DNA of 42,282 nt from assembly GCA_002731775.1 (NCBI GenBank), contig PCCP01000070.1:1-42282 (forward strand), in the 5' to 3' direction. Origin of the DNA: Gammaproteobacteria bacterium (GTDB lineage: Bacteria > Pseudomonadota > Gammaproteobacteria > Pseudomonadales > Pseudohongiellaceae). This document shows, piece after piece, positions 36,288-42,282 of the stretch; position 1 is the first letter of the stretch, and every line of letters begins with the position of its first letter. A program made the position numbers and the translations under genes. Under the pieces are notes generated by a model, which was given only the letters and a program-made list of their open reading frames with translations, ran no database searches and had not been told where the DNA came from.

Positions 36288-36551
36288 AGGCACCCCTGAA
36301 CAATGCAGTGATGCCTCAGGCTTTCAGGCAGGTTAGCAATCAAGACAGGATCGCACAGGAATGTATCACCTTTCAAGCGGTCCTAACGCCGAGTGCTAAC
36401 CTGCCTGAAAGCCCCGTAGGGCAGGCCTTGAAGCGCTCATTTGCGGCGTTACACTTCTTGACAAGGACTAAGGCCATTGCCTGCCAAGCGTGCCTTGCAA
36501 CTGAACGCTTCAGGACCCGCTGAGACATTACTGCATTGTTCAGAGGTGCCC
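36288..36551. mobile_element. MITE-like palindromic element, copy B (264 bp)
   Basis: Left end AGGCACCCCTGAACAATGCA and right end (reverse complement) GGGCACCTCTGAACAATGCA; 27 of 31 terminal positions match. CTAG flanks both ends (36286-36289 and 36551-36554), overlapping the termini, possibly a 4-bp target duplication. Compared with copy A it carries extra sequence with a perfect 20-bp inverted repeat (36319-36338 and 36394-36413). No transposase is encoded. It fills the spacer between the FAH gene stop and the transporter gene start. Confidence 0.8.
36319..36413. repeat. Long perfect inverted repeat inside copy B
   Basis: GGCTTTCAGGCAGGTTAGCA at 36319-36338 is exactly complementary to 36394-36413, with 55 bases between. 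In RNA this would be a very stable 20-bp hairpin between the FAH and transporter genes. Confidence 0.85.
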
Positions 36552-36561
36552 TAGCACAGGC

Positions 36562-37248
36562 CTAAATGATGTCGAACTCCAGGCTGCCTACGGTCTCGAC
36601 CGTGGCAACGACGTGGTCGCCGACTACTGTAGCGGCAACGCCGGCCGGTGTGCCAGTATAAATGAGATCCCCTGCCTGCAATTCGTAAAACTTCGATAGC
36701 TCGTTAATAATTTCCGCCACACTCCAGATCATTTGCGAGAGCCGGGCATCCTGTCTCAACTCCCCGTTTACACTCAAGCTGATGCGGACATTGTGCGGGT
36801 GCCCGATCTTAGCCACCGGATTGATCGCTGAAATCGGCGCCGAGTCATCGAATCCCTTGGCCGTATCCCAGGGCCTGCCCTGTCTTTTCGCGATAGCCTG
36901 CAAATCCCGTCGGGTGAAATCAATACCGGCGGCATAGCCAAACACACAATCCAGCGCGTCATCATGGGCGATATTTTTACCGCCACTTGCCAGTGCCACC
37001 ACGAATTCTACTTCATGATGCAGATCATCGGTCGCTTGTGGATACCGAATTGGCGCATTGTCGACGACGATAGCGTTCGCGGGTTTGCTAAAAAAAACCG
37101 GCGGCTCGTCCCTGGGATCGCCTCCCATTTCCTTCACATGATCGCCGTAATTTCGGCCCACGCAATAAATTCGATGAACAGGATATAAGTCACCTGAAGC
37201 CACTACGGAGACAGCTGGAATTGCCTGGGGAGGAAATATATAGCTCAT
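36562..37248 (-). CDS. Fumarylacetoacetate hydrolase (FAH) family protein
   Basis: A 228-residue member of the FAH superfamily, which includes acylpyruvases, oxaloacetate tautomerases and hydratases or decarboxylases acting on 2-oxo acids with Mg2+. Motifs: YCVGRNYGDHVKEMG, PPVFFSKPANAIV, the metal-binding HHEVEFVVALASGGKNI, GYAAGIDFTRRDLQ, KGFDDSAPISAI and LIYTGTPAGVA. The small single-domain form and the NYxxHxxE segment fit the YcgM/FAHD1-like acylpyruvase group. It starts seven bases after the stop of the nuclease-like gene, so the two are co-transcribed, although no functional link is obvious. Confidence 0.92.
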   Translation of the reverse strand: MSYIFPPQAIPAVSVVASGDLYPVHRIYCVGRNYGDHVKEMGGDPRDEPPVFFSKPANAIVVDNAPIRYPQATDDLHHEVEFVVALASGGKNIAHDDALDCVFGYAAGIDFTRRDLQAIAKRQGRPWDTAKGFDDSAPISAINPVAKIGHPHNVRISLSVNGELRQDARLSQMIWSVAEIINELSKFYELQAGDLIYTGTPAGVAATVVGDHVVATVETVGSLEFDII

Positions 37249-37255
37249 AAGGATC

Positions 37256-38119
37256 TCAAAAATCTCTATACGATGTGCAGTGAAGCGCCGCGGCTAATTC
37301 GATGGTGGAAGAGTCCTGCATATCCGGAAACAGCTGCAGGCCGCTAAGTTGTTCCACTTCTGACAAACTACTCAGTTGATCACAATAGTGAGCGTGCTGC
37401 GGCAGATCATTGTTAAAAATAAACGCCACGTGGGAGCTCTGATTGGCGACCAGCTTAAAATAGGCTGATGGCTGCGCCAACTCCGGCCTGCCGCGGGCTT
37501 TGAGCGGCTCCTGAATCAAGTGCAGGGGCCCACTCAACACAAACAATTCACCGCTACGCGCCGCCAGTTCATTGATTGCCTGGTCGAGCCGCGACCAACT
37601 CCCTTCTCGCAAAGCGCTGGGCAGTGCTGCCAGATTACTAAGGTAATTCAAGTCAGGCCAAAAAGGTGTCCCCGCGAAGCTGCTCATCGGCACCAGGCGG
37701 CCGTTATTCCTCGCGTCGATAATCAACGAATTTATTCGATAACTCTGATCTGCTCGCCCACTCGAATCAGGCTGATTTATCACCCGCGCATTTTCCGTTA
37801 GTCGGAGATAGGGCGATTCGGTGAGCAGAAGATTATCTACTCGCCAAACCCTCGGCAACAGGGAAGCGACACCGAGTGCTGCTTCCACTACCCGGTAAGC
37901 CACCCAATCCGCCAGACCATTGCCTGAATTAATCGAAGCGGCAAACAGATGACGCACGACTATCTCGTTGTTTGCGGTGGCAGCCGAACCTGGGCAAGAC
38001 CCCAGACAATGACTGATATGAATATTTTGAGCAGAACTGGAAGCGGCAGTACATACGACCACCGCAAGGCTGCCCCACTGCACGAGCCTCGCTACGGCCT
38101 TTAGGTATCGGATAAACAC
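37256..38119 (-). CDS. Serratia-nuclease-like (NUC/endonuclease G fold) exported protein with altered active site
   Basis: A 287-residue exported protein (hydrophobic residues ~15-28, cleavage after SSSAQ). The mature N-terminus HCLGSCPGS, then IVVRHLFAASIN and ADWVAYRV, match Serratia marcescens nuclease closely, including the Cys pair. Further on FAGTPFWPDLNYLSN corresponds to the LAG-x-WESLNYLSN segment. The catalytic DRGH motif is replaced by Asn138-Asn139-Gly140-Arg141, so the general-base His is Arg. The metal-ligand Asn of LNQG is Arg171 (LREG), and the Glu of RLED is Asp179. The fold therefore seems kept while nuclease chemistry is probably lost. The start codon is GTG with a weak ribosome-binding site, so the exact start is uncertain. 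Confidence 0.8.
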   Translation of the reverse strand: MFIRYLKAVARLVQWGSLAVVVCTAASSSAQNIHISHCLGSCPGSAATANNEIVVRHLFAASINSGNGLADWVAYRVVEAALGVASLLPRVWRVDNLLLTESPYLRLTENARVINQPDSSGRADQSYRINSLIIDARNNGRLVPMSSFAGTPFWPDLNYLSNLAALPSALREGSWSRLDQAINELAARSGELFVLSGPLHLIQEPLKARGRPELAQPSAYFKLVANQSSHVAFIFNNDLPQHAHYCDQLSSLSEVEQLSGLQLFPDMQDSSTIELAAALHCTSYRDF

Positions 38120-38153
38120 AGTTAAGCTATCTGGCCTTTGGGAAAATACACTA

Positions 38154-38205
38154 GGGCGCCTCTGTATAATGGCATACGGTCTCTGCGTGATCTTCAGAGG
38201 TGCCC
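38154..38205. repeat. Short palindromic element, copy C (52 bp)
   Basis: GGGCGCCTCTG (38154-38164) at the left and CAGAGGTGCCC (38195-38205) at the right match the ends of copies A and B (10 of 11 paired). The core is only about 30 bases. It lies between the aldo/keto reductase stop and the nuclease-like gene start. Confidence 0.65.
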
Positions 38206-38215
38206 AAGCGATCCA

Positions 38216-39235
38216 TTAGCCCATTGGGTAGGGATGTTGCTTGTGTACTTCATCGCATCGCTGCATCAGCTCATCGCTCAGGCTCACCTCCAGGGCTGCC
38301 AACGATTCTTCCAGTTGATCTGCTGTGCGCGCACCGATCATAGTAGATGCCACATAATCAAAATTCATGCTCCAGGCCGTTGCCAGGGTAACCGGCGACA
38401 TGCTTAGGTCCCTGGCAATCTCCAGGTACTGAGCAGTCGACGCCAGGGTGGCCTCGTTAACAAATCGCGTGGCCATGGCCTGTTGTCTTGGATCCCTGCC
38501 AGCCAGATAGTCCCCGAATCGGCAATTTTCAGGAATTTCTGCTTGATTGTATTTGCCAGACAACACGCCGCCCGCAATCGGCGAATAGGGTAATAGTGAG
38601 ACATTCTCCAGGGTGCAAACATTTGCCAATTCGTCCATGAAGCGACGATTAAGCAATGAGAAATTATTTTGTATCGACTGAAATCTTGTCAGACCTTCAT
38701 AATCGGCAATGGTGTTGGCCTTGGTCAGGCCGTAGGCATTTTCATTCGAGGTCCCGAGGTATCGAACCTTGCCTGTTTGCACGAGGCGATCCAACGCCTC
38801 CATGGACTCATCGATGGGGATAACCGTATCGGGCCAATGCACTTGATAAAGATCGATGTAGTCGATTCCCAGCCGCCGCAGGCTTCCCTCGACCGCCATC
38901 TCAACATGATGCCGATCGATGGCGGTGAGACCATGCCGAATAGGTGGCACAAACCAGCCGGAGGCAGCACCTGCCACCTTGGTCGCAATGATGAGAGAAT
39001 CACGGGGTTTGGTTTTTATCCATTCGCCAAATATATACTCGGTGACTCCGGCTAATTCCAGGGTTGGGGGTACCGGATAGATCTCCGCGGTATCATAGAA
39101 ATTAATGCCGCGATCATAGGCCTGGTTTAATATCTTGAATGACTCTTCCTTGTCGCTCCAGTTGCCAAAACTCATGGTACCCATGCAGATCGGACTTACC
39201 CGCAATCCGCTGTTGCCAATGTATCGATACTCCAT
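38216..39235 (-). CDS. Aldo/keto reductase
   Basis: A 339-residue (alpha/beta)8-barrel NADPH oxidoreductase. Catalytic tetrad by motif: Asp in FYDTAEIYP, Tyr in the same segment, Lys in LIIATKVAG and His in YQVHWPD. LGTSNENAYGLTKAN and MDELANVCTLENVSLLPYSPIAGGVLSGKYN are typical of the Tas/YajO/KCNAB-like subgroup, and SATMIGARTADQLEESL is the cofactor-binding end. Substrates are probably aldehydes or ketones. The gene lies downstream of the double-VOC gene (41 bases) and is likely co-transcribed with it. Confidence 0.93.
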   Translation of the reverse strand: MEYRYIGNSGLRVSPICMGTMSFGNWSDKEESFKILNQAYDRGINFYDTAEIYPVPPTLELAGVTEYIFGEWIKTKPRDSLIIATKVAGAASGWFVPPIRHGLTAIDRHHVEMAVEGSLRRLGIDYIDLYQVHWPDTVIPIDESMEALDRLVQTGKVRYLGTSNENAYGLTKANTIADYEGLTRFQSIQNNFSLLNRRFMDELANVCTLENVSLLPYSPIAGGVLSGKYNQAEIPENCRFGDYLAGRDPRQQAMATRFVNEATLASTAQYLEIARDLSMSPVTLATAWSMNFDYVASTMIGARTADQLEESLAALEVSLSDELMQRCDEVHKQHPYPMG

Positions 39236-39276
39236 GTCGCTTCCTTCTCAGATCATTTCGTCAGGTGAGCCTTGTA

Positions 39277-40380
39277 TCAGGCCAGCGGCTCGCAGATCTC
39301 GCCGAGATAGCCACCACCGCCACAATACACCTGGTCTTGTAATTGAATTCGAATGCCATCAGGATCAGAGAAATAAACTTCCGGCGTGCCAGCCTCGATG
39401 CCTCCCCGGTTGGGCATGCGCATACTCACCCAATGCACCAGGGGTGGTGTATCGCTGGCGTTGGTCCGCGCTGAAAAACCGTAGTCGTCCAACCTGGCCA
39501 ATATTTCATCGACTGAAAAATTCTCGATGCTGAGACAGACATGATCGATTCGACCCGGGTCGGCAGGCGGCCCTTCCGCACTACCGCCCACAAATATTAG
39601 AAACTGAATGCCATCGTCCACCCCGACCAGCGGCGATGGACCTTGATAGGCCTGATACTCTTTACCGAATGTCTGTATGTAGAACGCGTTGCCGCGGGCG
39701 GAGTTCGCTAGAAAATTGGTAAAGTGGCTGAGCCCTATGGTTTTAAACAGGCCTTCGACGGGTGCCGCCTCGACATTCTCGCAAATGGAACCAAGCGCAC
39801 CGCGGCCACCACAATGATCCTCTGGCGAGAGCTGGAAAACCATTCCCTCTAACCCGGCAAAGTAAAGCTCGCGCGTACCAGTTCTGTCACCGCCGGCGTC
39901 AGAACCGCGAGTGATAGTCCACGATGTCATCGCAGAGTCCAGCGCAGATTGTCCCGCAGCGGGCGGAGTGCCAGGTTCGACCCCGAACGTGGCGAGCCGA
40001 TCACATACCTGGTCGAGCTCGAAGCCCTCGACACTCAAACCAATATGGCTGATACCTGCCTGCTCTCCCCGGCGCAGTGGTGAGAGGGAAAAGAAACCGG
40101 GCCCGTCGCCGATACGCAGGCAGATAGTATCACCCTGTCTTGCCTGGATCGCAGCGCCGAATAGTTCCTGATAAAAAGCCAAAGAGCGGTCTACATCTGC
40201 TACCCGCAGGCCGTAGCTATGCAGTTTGCGCACGGCAATCGGTGCCGATGCCGAGGCGGCGAATATGCCTGGAGAAAGAGCCAGGGCTGGCAGTGCCTTG
40301 AGTATTGTGCGCCTGGTCCCATCCACGGCTTCAGCCGATGACCAAGCGGTGACATTTCTGAGAGCTTTTAGTATTTTCAT
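39277..40380 (-). CDS. Double VOC-domain (glyoxalase/dioxygenase superfamily) protein with Tat-like signal
   Basis: A 367-residue protein. Residues 21-45 hold GTRRTILKALPALALSPG followed by an AxA site (ASASAP), which looks like a twin-arginine signal, so export of a folded, possibly metal-containing enzyme is likely. Two VOC units follow: the first starting KLHSYGLRVADVDRSLAFYQELFG, the second LSHFTNFLANSARGNAFYIQTFG. Each unit ends with the same cysteine signature (CGGRGALGSIC and CGGGGYLGEIC). VOC metal ligands such as His in GISHIGLSV and RIDHVCLSI are present. Reaction unknown: isomerase, dioxygenase-like or binding. The ATG at 40380 was chosen because the seven codons upstream add nothing recognisable. 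Confidence 0.82.
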   Translation of the reverse strand: MKILKALRNVTAWSSAEAVDGTRRTILKALPALALSPGIFAASASAPIAVRKLHSYGLRVADVDRSLAFYQELFGAAIQARQGDTICLRIGDGPGFFSLSPLRRGEQAGISHIGLSVEGFELDQVCDRLATFGVEPGTPPAAGQSALDSAMTSWTITRGSDAGGDRTGTRELYFAGLEGMVFQLSPEDHCGGRGALGSICENVEAAPVEGLFKTIGLSHFTNFLANSARGNAFYIQTFGKEYQAYQGPSPLVGVDDGIQFLIFVGGSAEGPPADPGRIDHVCLSIENFSVDEILARLDDYGFSARTNASDTPPLVHWVSMRMPNRGGIEAGTPEVYFSDPDGIRIQLQDQVYCGGGGYLGEICEPLA

Positions 40381-40500
40381 GATTGCCGGCCCCGATGCCA
40401 AAAAAGTCGTGCCATCTTAGCCAGACAGCGGTGCCAGCGTCCAGTGCGACTGTGGCATAGCAGCTTGGCACATCAGTGCGTACCAGAATCTGCGGGAACT

Positions 40501-40520
40501 ATTCAGGGGGCCTCTGATTA
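40501..40520. repeat. Tail-to-tail remnant of palindromic ends, copy D
   Basis: The 20 bases at 40501-40520 read TTCAGGGG then GCCTCTGATTA, i.e. two ends of the GGGCACCTCTGAA family meeting back to back with no core. It forms a small hairpin (CAGGGG/CCTCTG) just past the rhodanese stop. Confidence 0.4.
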
Positions 40521-40542
40521 GGCTTCAGCACAGATAGTAAAT

Positions 40543-40935
40543 TCAGGCAGGACCTTCCTGGCGACCAATGTCAGACAGCCAGCGATCGAAACCACCGTCC
40601 ATGTGGGCCACTTTCTTTATCCCCATACTCTGCAGTGACTGGGCAGCCAGGGCAGAACGGGAGCCCTTGTTACAGTAGAGAATCACCTCTTCGACGGCAT
40701 CAAATTCCGTGCGATAGTAGGGGCTATCGGGGTCAATCCAGAATTCCAGCATGCCACGCGGCACGTGCAGTGCATCGGGAATTTTGCCGTCTCGCTTTAC
40801 TTCACGCACGTCTCGCAGATCCACCAGTAACACACCGGCCCGTGATAGCCTGGCATCGACTTCGGCAGGACTCAGGGTTTGCACCTGGCCCATCGCTTCC
40901 GCAACCAGCTCTTTAACTCCTTTACTAAGCTCCAT
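40543..40935 (-). CDS. Rhodanese-domain protein
   Basis: A 130-residue single-domain rhodanese expected to carry sulfane sulfur on its active cysteine. The loop YCNKGSRSALAA places the catalytic Cys at residue 88 (CxxGxRS loop), preceded by LLVDLRDVREV and IPDALHVPRGMLEFW, and followed by MDGGFDRW, all standard for the family. The extended LEFWIDPDSPYY segment is shared with a group of small gammaproteobacterial rhodaneses. The ATG at 40935 begins MELSKGVKEL; an alternative lies two codons upstream. No signal peptide. It is followed by the VOC gene on the same strand, with repeat copy D between. Confidence 0.92.
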   Translation of the reverse strand: MELSKGVKELVAEAMGQVQTLSPAEVDARLSRAGVLLVDLRDVREVKRDGKIPDALHVPRGMLEFWIDPDSPYYRTEFDAVEEVILYCNKGSRSALAAQSLQSMGIKKVAHMDGGFDRWLSDIGRQEGPA

Positions 40936-41125
40936 GGGCAAAAACTTAAACCAGTTGTCTTAATTTAGCAAGCGCAGCTGCTCGCCTGCCAGGCTGAAGA
41001 TCCTGTACGGATTGGCAAGTTGATAATAGACTGACCAGTGGCCACAGCAGTCGGGCTTCATGGTTTAGCTCGAATTTAGAAGATTTGTGAAATGTCGGTA
41101 CCACCAGTGCTTTGGGAGACAGGAG

Positions 41126-41410
41126 ATGAACGACAATGACTTTCAGCTAGTTGTGCGTGCCAAAAAGCAAATTCAGAGGGAAATCTATATTCGGTCCTTC
41201 CTGCTTTTTTCTGCGGTATTTTGCGCGGCGCTCAAGTTTCTTGGTATGGAACTACCTTTCCTCTACCTGGGCCTCTTCGTCATCCTGCTTGTGTCCCTGG
41301 CGTTAAGCTCAGACCTGATTGCGAATATCGGTGCGCTCTCCCACAAGGATCTCATCAATATCATCGAGAAACACGGTCATGCTGGCTCGCTACTCCAGTG
41401 CCAGGAGTAG
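41126..41410 (+). CDS. Small two-span membrane protein, unknown
   Basis: A 94-residue protein with a basic N-terminus (RAKKQIQREIYIR) and two TM helices at about residues 23-38 (SFLLFSAVFCAALKFL) and 43-62 (LPFLYLGLFVILLVSLALSS), followed by a soluble tail. A strong GGGAG/GGAG Shine-Dalgarno sequence lies just before the ATG, and the frame looks coding. I do not recognise the family. It is convergent with the NHL-repeat gene (26 bases between stops). Confidence 0.7.
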   Translation: MNDNDFQLVVRAKKQIQREIYIRSFLLFSAVFCAALKFLGMELPFLYLGLFVILLVSLALSSDLIANIGALSHKDLINIIEKHGHAGSLLQCQE

Positions 41411-41436
41411 GAACCAGGGTTGAAAATGAAGTGCGC

Positions 41437-42282
41437 TTAACGGCGTGAAGACTTCACCAGGGCGCCACCACCAGAAACTACAGCACCGAAGACATTGCCG
41501 GCAGCATCTACTGCAACTCCTTCCGGGTTGGAACCATCGGGATAGGCGGCAACGGTACCGTCGATAAAATAATCCACGATGCCATCAAGCAAACTTCCCA
41601 CCCTGATGCCGGCGTGCCATCCAGGATTGCGAGTCTCGTCAAATTCCGATTCTGAATCGGCAACATAGATCATGTCATCGTCGGTGATATAAATACCACT
41701 GGGTCGACTGAAGGTCTTGAACTCGCCCATATAGTTTCCATCCAGATCGAAAATCTGCAGGCGGTTATTGCCACGATCGCCAACGATGAGCCGATTCCTG
41801 GAATCGATATCCAGCGCATGAGGAGTTTTTAGCTGACCGGCGGCAGAGCCCCAACCACCCCAGTATTTGATTAGATTTCCGAAGCGATCAAACTTTACGA
41901 TGCGGGCGACGGTATCAGGGTTCGCATTGTCCTGCTGTCCGCTGTGGCCGTCGCCAACATAAATATTGCCGTCGGCATCAGTCACTACATCGCAGGGCGT
42001 TTCCAATAGCGCTCCCGAGCCATCACCAGCAAGCCCAGGCTGACCAAGCGTCAAAAGCACTTCCCCTTCCGGGCTCAATTTATACACCACGTGACCTTTG
42101 CCTGCAGTAGCCGGATTAGACGGATCAGGTCCTTGAGCATCAGTTACCCATATATTTCCGTCCCGATCCACATGTAACCCATGGGGAAAGAGCATCAACC
42201 CCCCACCAATAGCGGTAACCACGTTTCCGTCAGGGTCTATCTTCACTATAGGATCCAAATCGGAACCTGCACAGCTATTAGA
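41437..42282 (-). CDS. NHL-repeat beta-propeller protein, N-terminus beyond window
   Basis: The frame is open to the right edge, so the start is missing; 281 residues are visible. It consists of repeated NHL blades: FPHGLHVDRDGNIWVTDAQG, ETPCDVVTDADGNIYVGDGH, KTPHALDIDSRNRLIVGDRGNNRLQIFDLDG, RPSGIYITDDDMIYVADSESE and PEGVAVDAAGNVFGAVVSGG. The block with VARIVKFDRFGNLIKYWGGWG and GQLKTPHALDID resembles the propeller of peptidylamidoglycolate lyase-like proteins (related to SMP-30/gluconolactonase folds). An ATG-like start is not visible: the residue before DPIVKIDP is Leu (TTG). The part before it reads SNSCAGSD, which could be the end of a signal or lipoprotein region. Binding or lyase role unknown. 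Confidence 0.85.
   Translation of the reverse strand, partial: SNSCAGSDLDPIVKIDPDGNVVTAIGGGLMLFPHGLHVDRDGNIWVTDAQGPDPSNPATAGKGHVVYKLSPEGEVLLTLGQPGLAGDGSGALLETPCDVVTDADGNIYVGDGHSGQQDNANPDTVARIVKFDRFGNLIKYWGGWGSAAGQLKTPHALDIDSRNRLIVGDRGNNRLQIFDLDGNYMGEFKTFSRPSGIYITDDDMIYVADSESEFDETRNPGWHAGIRVGSLLDGIVDYFIDGTVAAYPDGSNPEGVAVDAAGNVFGAVVSGGGALVKSSRR

Noticed and set aside
36308..36523. 71-codon plus-strand open frame in copy B, with ALKRSFAAL shared in translation with copy A
   Set aside because: The shared peptide merely reflects shared repeat DNA; the frames are disrupted differently in each copy and there is no start signal.

Overview
The window is a stretch of gammaproteobacterial chromosome of moderate GC content, densely packed with genes. 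The block prfC-tgt-yajC-secD-secF, a holD/rimI-type pair, hisC and an MltD-like LysM transglycosylase point to Gammaproteobacteria. The many fatty-acyl and organic-acid enzymes suggest a free-living, probably aquatic, heterotroph. I cannot assign a genus. No rRNA, tRNA, CRISPR array, phage or complete insertion sequence was recognised.

Layout. 1-3.3 kb: the large membrane-anchored, glutamine-rich coiled-coil protein of DUF4175 type, running off the left edge. 3.6-6 kb: Nudix hydrolase, SDR dehydrogenase and GST. 6-14.6 kb (minus strand): prfC, tgt, yajC, secD, secF, then an MltD-like transglycosylase. 14.8-17.2 kb (plus): an acyl-CoA dehydrogenase and a curious APS kinase fused to the two beta-barrel domains of CysN but lacking the CysN GTPase domain. 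17.3-21.6 kb (minus): an unknown gene, a 780-bp AT-rich gene-poor gap with DnaA-box-like palindromes, a small membrane protein and an orphan GAF-GspE/PilB-type ATPase. 21.7-24.7 kb (plus): an exported conserved protein, hisC, and a triple zinc-ribbon protein coupled to a small membrane protein. 24.7-26.3 kb (minus): a HolD-position gene and rimI, separated by a MITE-like palindromic element. 26.5-29.2 kb (plus): quinone oxidoreductase-like MDR and acyl-CoA synthetase.

29.4-34.0 kb is the most interesting functional neighbourhood: a small acidic protein and an Anbu proteasome-like protease on the plus strand converge on a minus-strand operon of circularly permuted ATP-grasp enzyme, alpha-E protein and a zinc-ribbon HExxH metallopeptidase. 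This is a version of the predicted peptide-synthesis/proteolysis system in which I see no transglutaminase. 34.2-40.9 kb (minus) carries a PhzF remnant, an SLC13/RCK transporter, an FAH-family hydrolase, a Serratia-nuclease homologue with substituted catalytic residues, an aldo/keto reductase, a Tat-type double-VOC protein and a rhodanese. The right edge holds a small membrane protein and a partial NHL beta-propeller.

A family of non-coding palindromic elements with ends GGGCACCTCTGAA is scattered through 25-40 kb. The copy at 25172-25388 supplies the stop codon of one gene and abuts the start codon of the next. Protein functions are inferred from motifs and remembered family resemblance; no database search was run.
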